From Rhyacichthys aspro (taxonomy: Eukaryota > Chordata > Actinopteri > Gobiiformes > Rhyacichthyidae): DNA of 64,000 bases. This document shows, piece by piece, positions 1-12,700 of this stretch (the first letter of the stretch is position 1; each line of letters begins with the position of its first letter). The notes under the pieces are model-generated. The model ran no database searches, had not been told where the DNA came from, and was given only the letters and a program-made list of their open reading frames with translations. A program made the position numbers and the translations under genes. Location of the stretch: positions 6,765,330-6,829,329 of the forward strand of contig CM072154.1 of the NCBI GenBank assembly GCA_036850595.1. The letters are read 5' to 3'.

Positions 1-620
1 AACTCAATTTATCCCTGAGATGCAATTAAAGATTTCAACAGTATCAGAATCATTAACTCAAGCAGTCTTTAGTCTCTGATACTTTGCAATGTTATAAAGT
101 AATTTAATCCAGTAGTAATTTTTTGCGCAGGGTAAAACTATTAAACTTACTTCTTCTTTACAGCAGTGTAACAATATCACTATATTCTTATGTAAACACC
201 CTTATATTCGGTTCTATTTTTGCAGTAGACAAACAGGTTGGCCCACAAAAACTATAAATAAAACTTGGCCTGAGTTAACTCTTGTTGGGGAAAAAAAAAA
301 AAAAAACTACTGCTGTAATCTGAATCAGGAAGAAGGCAGTAGAAGGTAGCATTATTTTAAAAAGCTCTTTCTAAATCTGCAGAAAGTAGGCACATAATGT
401 TTATTTGACGTCAGTTTGGCAGCTGAGTCGCGGTATCTGTCTACAAAACCCCGTCACTCTCTCCCGCACGCTGAGTCACATCCCTCCGGGCTTTTTTGTC
501 ACGCTGTGCCTGCCTGGTTTTGGTATCAACATTAAGACTGTAGCGGCGAGACTCTGCTGCGGAGTAAACAATAAAAAGTGTCCTATCTTTAGTCTCCTCT
601 CACCCCTGTTATCACCACAG
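1..620. other. dennd2 intron, left edge
   Basis: There is no coding signal matching the exon that follows. It contains an A-run near 291-306 and, at 400-480, a more GC-rich patch with a perfect CRE and an NF-E2/MARE-like site (see findings). Confidence 0.5.
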
Positions 621-745
621 GAAGTCCTTCGAGTATGAGGATGCCGAACGACTCACAGCCAAGCAAGGCACTCTGGGAGAAGAGAGCAGGAACTCGGTCT
701 TGTACCATGCCTACTCTGATGACAACATTTATGAGGACATTGTCT
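621..745 (+). CDS. dennd2 exon a (YEDIV region)
   Basis: The acceptor follows atcaccacag and the donor is GTGAGT after phase 1. It encodes KSFEYEDAERLTAKQG through DDNIYEDIV. This is the first exon visible; its first base completes a codon begun in an unseen upstream exon. Confidence 0.85.
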
Positions 746-3700
746 GTGAGTAGCTCCTTGTCCGGCTTTATTTAGATGTGCACAATAGTCACTTAATGCA
801 CAGGAGAGAGATAAAGATAAATATAAAATGACTTAAGAGGTGTTCAAAGTGACTTGGCATGTAGTGAGTTTTAGTGAGAGACAGAGTGTAGACCCTCATC
901 TGGAAGTTTTAGTGTTATTGACCCCCTATTAGCTGAGAGGGGGTCAAGAGGTCATCATCCATAAATTACTTTACCCTCTGTAGGCCAAAAACATACTGTG
1001 CAATGGATGTAAAAGGGAGAGATATTATTGAAATATCTCTGTTTGTCTGAAGGCCACGTTTTTTTGTTATTTTTTACCAAAACCTTTGTCTTTCCAGGTT
1101 TTTTAAATTATATAATACTACTATATAGCCAGCTTGTAAACGTCACAAATCTGTACGTCTTTGTCCATAAGTATGTTGGAAGTGTCCTGTTTGTAACCAT
1201 CACCTTGTGTGCCCTCAGGTGAAGTGACAAGAGACAACCCCTATGAGGATGTCAAACTGTCTCCGATGTGCCTCCCTATTGGCAGGCCTCAAATTCCGAA
1301 GGTAATCACAAAATATTTACACAGGTATTATGTATGTACATTCATACATCCAAGTTTTGCATCATATTTTTGGAAAAAAAATTAAAATGAACCATATACA
1401 GTATCAAGGTGTAATGTTGAATTGATACAAAGTAGGAAGGGCTAATCGGGACCTTGCCCTACACTTTATTAAATGCTATATAAATAGACAATGAACGACA
1501 ACCTTCAAATCACTGATGTGTAATGGTGTGACTGCCATATACTGGATCTGCAGTAAGTGAAATGTCACATGGAGCTAACCCACTAAGCTTAAGTAAATAT
1601 GTGATTTCTTTTTTCTAGTCTGTCATGAGGGCTAGAGAGTCTTTTCACTCTCAAACAGTGTGCATTAGTCTCAATATTTATTCAGGATGTAACAGGACTA
1701 GTTCATGTGACTCAGTACACTCAGTAATTGAGAAGACTTACACCGTACACTGTGGATTGACTGTAGAATACTAAAGACATTGTAGCTTTGGAAATGTGGC
1801 CCCCCTGCAACACAAAGAGAGGTCTTTAACCAGTCAAAGTAAAGGAGCCATGCTGTTGAAAGACACCTACGCTATTGCATTATATTATATACATTTGAGA
1901 TAAGTTATTTTTAGATGGAGTTAGTGGTAGAAACTTATCAACTCCATTATTATCCTTTTAAATTGAGTCCTAATGCAAAATAAAGCGTTTACATGTGGTC
2001 ATTGTCTTACAGCGTCCTCCAAAGCGTCAAACTATACAAGGCCCCGCTACCAAACTGGACAAGAAGGGACTCCTGGCATCAACACCATCCAAAGCTCTAA
2101 CGCTTTTAGACAGCCCTAAAGCGGCTCAACCACGCCGCTCCAGCACACAGAAAACAATAAGGAATCCTCAGGTACCTTTACTCAGCTCTCGTCAATAATT
2201 CCAGTCCACGTCTCAAGTGTACACTGGCATCTGGAAGAACAGCAATGTGACAGATGACGTGTTGTGCGGAAAACAAAACGGAAGGCGGTAGGTAACTTGC
2301 TGAGCAGGAAAAAGGCTGAGAGAAAAAGATAGTGGTAGCAGAGCGAGTTACATAGCACTTCTGTGTGGGAATCCAGACAGTCCAGTTTGAGAATTGAGAC
2401 CGGAGACATGTACGCAGCGGACAGACTTTGGTCCAGAGTGAGCGCCACTATTGAGGTACAGTTAGACGCAATGTAGACACTTACAGAAGGCTTAGCTATT
2501 ATGTTAGCTTTGGAATAATGGCTTTAAATGCCTAAAATCTTTACCTGTAATGTTTACTTGAAGACTAACAAAAGAGGTCTAATGATACTTCATTATCTAG
2601 TTTTATCTCTGACTCTTATGTTTCTGTTTACACTTTGTCATTGTCTTTTGTCATAAGTTGCCTATTCATTTGCCAGTGTGTCCTTTTCAAGATAAGTTAG
2701 AACTTCCTGTATTTGCCTTTTATGCGTCTATTACTTTATTATAACTGCTATGAGCCTATATGATAAAGTGTCCTATTAAATATTAGTTTCTGAAAAGGAG
2801 ACATTTATGTAATCCTACCAACATTCAAATATGACTTTTTGTCTTCTCTCATAAACACATGTCAGGTCACATAGCAGCACATGCAGGTTGGGTGACATTA
2901 CTACTTAGGTGGCTATTTTAAGTTACATGCTACTTAAAAATTTGTCACTGCTATGTTGTTACTGTGGTAGTTTCTTTGGGGGTTTTAAACATTTGATAGT
3001 GTGATTTAACAATGGTAAACTGGTTCATTTGCTTATTAGGCAGGTCAGATGTTTATATATGTAAGTTTAAAAGTAGGATAGTGAGATATTTAATGATTAG
3101 CTATCAGCATCCTTATTTAGCAGTGTTTAAATCCTAAAATAACTTTAAATTTGTGAGTGTCTTTTGTAAGATCCTAATGGAAACTAGTTCATATTATCCA
3201 CACTGCTCTAGACCAACAGTGACCTTGAAAAGAAAATTGGTTTTAAATCTCTAATTTTCTGGTTGTCTTCTCTGAAAATTTGGATATTTGAGACCAAAAA
3301 CCTATACTTACCTAACCATTTTCAAATAATGTGACTTGTGTTTTTTACTTGCTCTGTCACTCACAGACCCGTATACCTAGACACCACATTGATTGTGTTG
3401 CCCAGATACAATGATAGATGGCAGTCCATCATATTTTCTAGGTGGTACTGGTATAGTATAGTAAATACTACCATTGTAATGATTTTTAAAGTGAAACAAT
3501 AAAAATCCAACAAGAAAAGATAATCATTTAAATGTATATAAATTAGACTACGTGGAGGGCTGCACAAAATATCGGAAATTTATCATTATCGCAATATCCA
3601 TATCGCAAGTGACTTGTGTCACAATAAAATAATGGTCTTTTATTTGGTTCATTCCTAGTCTAGACCTGTAAAGTCCTTATTCAGTCCTGGTTTAGTCTGT

Positions 3701-6700
3701 CATATTTATTTATTCACTTCTTTGTCAAGTGGAAGTCGCAATTATTGCAATATTCAAAATCGTTATTGCATATCACATGTTTTTGTTATATCGTAATATC
3801 TAAAGTTACTTTGTGTAAGATATAAAGGCTTGATCTTTATATGTATTTTAGCATCATTACTAGTGGAATCCATTTTAGCAGCCAAACATTATAGACAAAA
3901 ATCACCAAAAATTATTCCTTATTTATTTCTTGTTGGCCTTGGTTAACTTTCACTATACAGTATGACCTGTTTATCTATCATTGTAGATTTACTAACACTG
4001 TCCAACTGAAGGATCTTATGGCTATATTTGCAGACATTAAAAGCCTTTTTCTACACCTTCCAAAATGGGATGGGGGCAACATGTAACTATGTAACTGTGT
4101 CATTGATGGCGGTGTTGACTGGGTACAGAAATATTCAGAATATCTACAGTGTAATTATATACTTAGTGGCTGTTATGTCACGTCTCCTTCTAATCTTGAT
4201 TCTATAATAGAAGTGAAATGACTGGAAATTACAAGTGTGTGCATTCTCCTACACAGTATGTCAACAAGATCGAGACCATTTTCGACGACAAGCGAGGAAG
4301 GAAGCGAGTGAAGAACCAGGGTGTCCCAGTGCGAGGTGAGAAGCACAGTAGCTCTTCAAATGGCACCGCATCCACACACGAATGAGATTAACTTTAAGCT
4401 CCTGGTGGAAATACCCACCGTTTGATGATACACACAGGGCCAGCTGCAGCCGGAGAAGCTGCTGATTATAAAACAGAGGCTGACTGTCTGCATCTGATTG
4501 TGGCTTCTCTGTCTTTTTTCGTTCCTCCGCTAATCCCTCCTCCTTCCTTTATATCAACAGAGGAGACCAGCGGGACAGAGAGCGATCCCGAGGACAACTC
4601 CAAAGGTATCACTTCGGCCTCATGCTTTCCAAGTGCACATTCATCAGCAGAGTTAGAAATGCCATTTCCATTGCTCTGTGATTTAAAGTTGGCATGGGAA
4701 AGTACAAACAAGTAGGACAGGGACGTTTCTTATATTTCTTAGGAAGTTGTTTCTGGCTACAGAAATGTATCGATCAAATAATCGAATGTTTCTATGCAGA
4801 GGATGGTACATGTTCAGTATAGCTACAGACTCACAACACGATGGAACTGAATTGACTGATCAATGGAAATTGAGAGAAAGAGCTAGTAAACTTTGCTCAT
4901 ACAGTGTTCAATTAAAACACAAACCAAGCTTTCTTTTTTGTAATGTAATCAATATGAACACTTTTATAGATACTGCTCTGTGCCATGCAGTTTGATATAA
5001 AAGTAACCCAAAGCTTGGCAGTAAGTTGTAGACGGATCTCATGTGTTTTTAGGATACACTTTTTGTGGACTATAAATGGCAATCCACCCACAAACTCAAG
5101 GATATAGTATTTACTAACAGAGATGGTCTCAAAGCCACATCACTAGCTGCAAAACTCAATGGAAACATTTCAACAGCAAAATGGGTATCACGTTTGCTCA
5201 GGAAAACAATGACTGTTATGGAAAAATGTGGTTTGGCTTACATTTTGAGAAACTTGAACTGTACTGATGTGGAAAACAGGCCAGCGCTTGTCCCCTGCCA
5301 CAGAATACGATCACAGTAAACTGCACAATAATAGGCTTTTGATTGTATTGTATTGTTGCCGAGTGTTGGGGGACAGCTTTAGCATGTATTGTCTCACTGT
5401 ACGACACTCAGGAGGCTCCAGGAGATCGGTTTACAAACAGTCCACACTAAAGCGGCGGCCCGGTTACCGCACCCTGGAGAGAGACCTCATCCAGCACCAG
5501 CAGCAGCAGCTTTTCCAGATTTTCGTGGTGGTGTCGCTGAGAAAAAGCTCCCAGGGAAACACCTACTCCCCTGAAATTACACAACAGTTCCCCAAAATGG
5601 TGAGCACCGCACCCTTTTGGATTTGTCCGTGCTTTGATGATAAATCCCTAACTGAGAGGGATCTAGCAATTAAAATGTATGCCAACTTTTAATCTTATTT
5701 AGTAAATGAATAGAAGATGATTCCTATTTTACAGGAATCTATTAATGGGAAATTCCAGATTGGGCAAAGAGCTTTGATCAGCGCATATTTCTTTTTGTTG
5801 TGTTTAAAGCCATGTTTTTTCCTAGTGTATAAATGGAAACAGTTATCAACTCTTGGTGATTACTGGAAAAAAACACTGAATTTTATTGAATGTAGTTAAC
5901 TTATGACCTGGATCTCCTGCAAAATCAAATCTGTAACCAAACCCTTTTGTTTCAGTTCGAGAAGACGTCCCGGCTTTCCAAAGAAGCTGAGGACCAGCTG
6001 AAGGTCATTCCAAAGTTCTGTTTCCCGGACTCTCTGGACTGGAAACCCTCCGCTCACATGCCAAGGTCAGCCCCAACACTGGCTGTAATGCTGTCTTACT
6101 ACATTCCCTGAGGTTTAGTTATGACAGTGGCTTAGTTGTAACATGATATTCAGCATGTACTGTATGTGTATTCAATTTGTATGCATGTTTCTTGTAGCCA
6201 AACATTACTTTGCATTTATGTAACGGAATCTATATATTCAGCTGTACTGTGTTATGTTATGTCTATCAATAGAAGAGAGCTGTGACCAGAGGAAATACAT
6301 TTATCACTTGTCCATCTGTTCATCCATCTGTACCATTCACTTAAACAGGATTAGTAAGGAATGCCTAGAAGAATTTCCGTTTTTCATTTTGGCACAAACA
6401 AAGACTTGGAGCCAAGAATAAAGTAATGATAATGGCCTTGGCAGAACACAGTACAATGCCACAATCTTTTCAAAAACAATTATGTCATTACATATGACCT
6501 ACATATGAATGGTGAAATTTAATTTCATTATCTTTTTAAGGCAATTGAAGCCAAGATGGTTCCAGTTGAATCAGTAATAGTTAACAGTAAACAAATTTTA
6601 AACTGAAAACTGTTACAATTCATTGACTGAAGAAGCCTTTGAGATGAAACATGTGACTGTAACAATAATTAGGAAGAATTTTAACAGACTCACCTGTATT

Positions 6701-9700
6701 TAATCCAAAATAGTTACAATAACAGCATTTCCTAGAGTGTGCTATTGACTTTTTCACAGGAGCTAAGGTCAGCGATAGGTGCAATGTTTTGGGTATAGTT
6801 TGATCATTTTGGGGTTAAATCCAAGTTAAATCACACTTTAACCTCTTGTGAGATTTGATGATGTTTGAAATATGTCTTATGTATATAATGTGTGTTGTTT
6901 GTTGTTTAGCGAGACCTTCTCCTTCGTGTTAACTGGAGAGGACGGCAGCCGATGGTTCTGCTACTGCCGGAAGATTCTGGTGAGAAACCCGTTTGACTCA
7001 TTCCCTCATAAACTCCTGCAGTTGTGCATCTGTCTGTGATATGGGCCGCCTGCCATTGGCTTACTCAACATCTCCTGAGAAGCACTGAATCACAGGCCCG
7101 TAAACTGTCTCTAAATCAATGACTCAGAGCAACAAGAATTTCATCATTTTCTCTCTCTTTGCCTCATAGGATGAAAATATTTAGCTCCGTTTCAAGTTTT
7201 CACAGACCACCTAAAAGCTCTCCAAATTTCAAGCTCAACACTGACATAAAATACATAAAAGTCTTGATTCTAGTTATGAAAGTAGTAATCTAAGCAAAGT
7301 TATATGACAGAGAACAAGAATATATTTATAAGAATGAACTAAATTCTGATGTTTATTCACTGATTGAGACTAAAAGAGAGGATCCCAGACAGCAGAGGGT
7401 ACAGGGTCTTCTGTAATCGAGGTCTCCCAAAATACCTCCTTATAAGGAAGTCAGAAAAAGAAGAAGATAGTGTTTCAAGTCCCAACACAAAAAGACAATG
7501 TCCGGCCAGTGTATAATATACAGGTTGCCAGTACAGGCTTTTAAATAAAGGACATTGAAAAAAACAGCAAGAGGGGAGCTGTATTTGTAGAGTAGCCATG
7601 GCTGAAAGTTAACCAAAATGAGTCACTTGTTATATTAATTTTGTCAACGTGTACACTCCTAAAAGCCCTTGAAAATCTGTATTTATTTCAGCCCAGCGGC
7701 AAGGGGAAGAGGCTGCCTGAGGTGCACTGTATTGTCAGCAAGCTGGGCTGTTTCAACCTGTTTGCAAAGGTAGGCAGTGCATGTTCTCTTCTTTGTGTCT
7801 TTGGATGTTTGTTTTTATTAAGGAACTGGTGTGATGTTGCCTAAACTTGAGTTTTTAGAGTCTAAACCCTGCTACCTCATATATATCAGGAATAGAATGA
7901 GGCTCCACGGGACGATAATCCTTAGCAATCATTGGGTGTGTTTGTTAAAAAAAGAACTTGTACTTGTAGAACAATGGTCCCACCCATCTTCCAGCTGGCC
8001 AAAATCTACAAGTGTAAATGAAAATGTACAGTATGTTCCCTGTTTAGTTTGTAATCAACACTAGTTCACATCTCTGTTTCTCTGCAGATTTTGGAGGAAG
8101 TGGAGAGGCGAAGGGAGATTTCCCCTGCTCTGGTTTACCCCTTCATGCGCAGCGTGATGGAGGCCCCGTTTCCCGCTCCTGGACGAACTGTCACTGTCAA
8201 GAGCTTCCTCCCCGGCTCAGGGAATGAGGTAACCCTTTTTGCGAAAGAGGAAATGTAACTGTAGTTTTGTTACTCCTCAACGCTCCTTTTGCACATTCAC
8301 TGACTCAGAATAACGGTGAATCACTTTACTAAACAGGTATTTTTTCATGTTGACACACACAGATGCATATTTAGCACTAATAGTTGCAAGACCTATGATT
8401 AACTCTCCACAGCAAGTTCACTTCCTGTTCCTTAAGACGTCAGGCATGACATTAGCATTACAGCAGTGTACTCTTTTCTGGGTCCTGTTTGTAAAGCCAT
8501 TCTTCTCGAAATGTTTACTTAACCTGAGCTTACAAATCCGTAGTCATGCAGCTGCGAACCAACTCATGACTCACGTTAAATCACGAGTGTGTTGATTTAA
8601 AAAGAGTCAGTACAAGACAACCAGAGACCGAAGAGTTTGTACATTAAACTCATGAGAAAAATGAACCACTAATGGTATGTTAGCCAGAAGGAGCTCAACA
8701 CATAGCAAAACACTATCAGGTACACATAGAATCTACTAAAATACTCACAGACAAAGAAGAAAGACAATTTCAAAACAACATGAATATGTAAACCTTAGAG
8801 ACAGTCTTCTGATATATTTCATAATCTGTGGCAAGCGTCTAGCAGGCAATTAAAAAGAACAGACAACACATAGTACACAGATGGGCTCTTGCAACATTGC
8901 CATTCACACAGCCTGAATTAATTAGTGAGTCATATTAATATAACTTTATTAAAAGAAACCTGTCTAGAGCAAAAATGTCATGCTGTATAAATGTTTACTG
9001 GCACATCTTGGTTGAAAACTATATTTATTGTGTTATTTGTGTTTCACTGCTGCCTTGAATGTAATTTTTATCTTCATTGAGTTCATTGCAAGTTCTGTAA
9101 AAGGCAGTGGTAGTATAGCAAGGTTAAAAAGTGACCTAGTGTTAACCTCTTACATTCCCCGGTCTTTAGTGGAGTGTAACCTCAGCTGAGTGACTGTGTT
9201 GTGTGTCCCGACCAGGTGCTGACCCTGTGCCGGCCCGTGGACTCCAGACTGGAACATGTAGACTTTGACAGTCTACTGCAGTGTCTGAGCGTGGGTAAAC
9301 TCCTACAGGTGTTTGCCTCCCTGCTGCTGGAGAGGAGGGTCATCTTCATCGCTGACAAACTCAGGTACAGCTGGAATGATGTTGGATGATTGACGACTGA
9401 AAACACAACCTCGCTCTTTGACCTCAAAACAAAAGGCAATAGTTTTACGACTTAAAAACCGCTAACTTCTGAGTATCACACAGATGCTATGCTATTTGTG
9501 TTCACGGCCTATTTTCTGCCACTGTTGCAGTAGCAGGACTTTGAAAGATACCAGATTACATCACCCAGGCCTCAGGCTGGTATTATTCTCCTCTGTCGAC
9601 TTTCACCGCTTGTTTACTGTGGCGTCTAGTAACAAGTCATGTCAGGTTTATTTGTGCGGCAAAGTACTTACACACCCACTGTTATAATCTAACCACAACA

Positions 9701-12700
9701 ACCTCAGCTCTTTAAAAAATTGGTTTGTATTTGGAATCTCACATAAAATATCTTTCCTAGACAGTAGAACTAATTCTTACACTCTGATTTAAAACTGTTG
9801 AATTGGGTTACATTACACATAGTCTGTTAAAGTCAAATTTGCTGGGATTCATGAATGTTTTGTGAATGTTTTGTTTTTTCAGTGTTCTGTCCCGGTGCAG
9901 TCATGCAGTGCTGGCCCTGCTCTACCCGTTCACCTGGCAGCACACCTTCGTGCCCGTGCTGCCGGCCAACATGTTGGACATTAGCTGCTCCCCCACCCCC
10001 TTCCTCATCGGCGTGCTGTCCCCCTGCCTACCCGAGCTACTGGAGCTGCCCATCGAAGAGGTCAGTCTCAGTAGAATCACTTCCTGTATTCTCCAGTGAA
10101 ATTAGCAGTGATCTAGCTGCATTGTACTATACTGTATTTAATAGCAATGTAGTGGCATGAATGCTGATTGCAGAGGAGAGCATACATTACACTTATTTGT
10201 GGTTACCTGTTTGTTATTATTGATTGGTTTATAACAGACATTTCCAAAATCTGGCCCGGGGGGCATCTAAAACCTGTTCAAATGTATCTAAAACCTGTTC
10301 AAATCCACCAAAAACCTGTTCAAATCCATCTAAAACCTGTTCAAAAACCTGTTCAAATCCACCTAAAACCTGTTCAAATCTAACTAAAACCTGTTCAAAT
10401 CCACCAAAAACCTGTTCAAATCCAACTAAAACCTATTCAAATCCTGAAAAATAAAACCTGTACTGTACTGAAATAAGAATAAAATCAGAAGAGACTGTCA
10501 GCCCTTGGAAATTTTCCTCTCATGAAATGTGCCCCTCGTTGCAAAAACTTTGGATACCCCTGGTTTATAAGCTACTGCATTGACTTATTGACTATTTGAA
10601 ACTATAACTATAAGAAACTTATGCTATTCATCTTAAATCTAGTAAGACTCTCAAAAGTCTGGCATCTATCTGCTAGCTGTTCCAAAAAGCAGGACTACAT
10701 TACAAAGGATTTTTTTTCTAATGGATAAGCAAGGTTTTTTTTAAATTTTTAACTGAATCCTAATTTGGTGATGCTGCCTTGAGTCATTTTACACTGTGAT
10801 GTTGAAAAAACAATTCTTCCACAACAATAGCTTTCATTATTTCACTTATTAGACACAGAGTTACTTCAAGAGCCAAAAATTAAAGCTAATGAGTTTCATT
10901 ATGGATGTAAATTATCAGCATTAACAGCTTTAAAACAGAAACTGTTTAGACATTTGGTCTGGTAAGACAGTCTGGCCATTGTCCTGGGTGTAGCCTGTCC
11001 TGCCTCTTGCTCAAAGCAGATGGGCTAGGCGCCAGCCATTCCTAATGTGACTAAGAGATTAAGGATAAATCTAATGGTTTTGATTTAATGTTGATGTTTT
11101 AGGAGCATTATTCATTTCTCTTTTTGTCTTTTTGAAACAAAAGGTGTGGGTTTGCATTTGTTGTTTGTTCTAAAGCATTTAGAGTTTAATTGCCCCATCA
11201 TTATCAACGGTATTGAGGAAGAGATGGTAAAAAAATTCTTGGGTGTGACTTACTATTGTCACAAAATGACAACAGTGGCTTTTTTAGGCAAATTAAGAGA
11301 ATTTATGTTGAACAAACTAATTTTAATGTCCACAAATGGCAAATAAACTGAACTGAATACAACTGATTGAGCTGAAAGTTTCTATTTGAAGTAAATGTCT
11401 TACTGTTTGTGAGCAGTAATGGTATTTGAGTCTGCTGCTGTCCCTAACTGCCATTACTTTTGTGTTCCAGGTGCTTATTGTGGACCTGTGTACAGACAAG
11501 TTTGTCATTCAGGTGTGTAGACACAGCCCTGCTGTATGGGAACGATAGGTGTGGTTCCAGTGGGAAGGATGGCTCTGCCCACACATGTCCTGTGTTGACA
11601 TAAAGAGAATACGTTATCCATATCTGTAACGGCAGACACACCACAAAGACACGTGACGCAGACACATAGTTTTAGCTGCAAATGTGTCACTCACAATCAG
11701 CCATAAACACAGTCAGTTCATACAGGGATTTACTGCCACCCTCAGGTTCACATGGTCCCTAAAAACCTTTAATATGGTTGATCAATTAGAGTTTTACTCT
11801 TCTGGGAAATGTGGTAAAGAAGCCAAAAAATCCTGCAGAATATGAAAATTACTGACATCAACATCAGTTTGTAAGAGTTGGAGTTGCCTTGTGGTTTACC
11901 TGGTGAAGCACATACCACAAGTAACCCAGGTCTGAATCTGGTTTATCCCTCTGATTCTTGTCTATCTCTACTGTAATTCAATTATGCTGTTTCCATTTAT
12001 TATTGTTAATTCTCAAACTCTCTAAATAATGGGACGTCAAAATTTCTTAGTTCCATCTCTTCCTGCTTGACAACAAGTTGACTTCTTTATACAGTAACTA
12101 CAGAAACTAGAGTAACTATTTATATCCAAAGAGAGAATGAATACATAGTGAAAAAAGAAGACACAAATGAGTAAAATGTTACAGATTACACATATTTAAG
12201 TTGCACTTCAGTGAAACAAAAACACATGTTGTCTGTGCCAAAGTCTGTGAAACTGTGATTGGATTGCACTAAACTTGAAATTTGCTGAGTGATTTTCAAA
12301 TTTTCATGATCTTTTCAAATTACTGTTGTTAGTTAGTATTTTTTCCTTATTTTCCTTTATTAAAATGTAACTGGAGTTTGCCTGTTTTTTAACTGTGAGT
12401 AGATGGGTGATGAAGACTGCATCCTCCCCAGTAAACTGCAGGCAGCACTACAGCAGGTCCTGGAGGAGCGGGAAGCCATTCTGAAGCAGGACGTTCACAG
12501 TAATGGAGGTTGGTCTCCCCTCACAGTTATATCTGGTAATTACAGGGAAGAATCTGCGAGTGACATGGAGTCAGATCTAAATGAGACTGATAACAGCCTG
12601 AGTGTATGCAGCCTGTGATTAGAAGATCAAAGTCTTAAAACTGAAATGTCTTCTTGTAATTAGGAGATAGTCACTTATAATTGTGAGGTATGGTGTCTTA

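Noticed and set aside
405..638. 77-codon frame running into the first visible dennd2 exon
   Set aside because: It enters the exon in a different frame from the YEDIV reading, so it is not an alternative N-terminus.
10168..10454. Frames of repeated KPVQIHL or TCSNPPK
   Set aside because: These are translations of the 21-bp minisatellite in a MITE, not a repeat protein.
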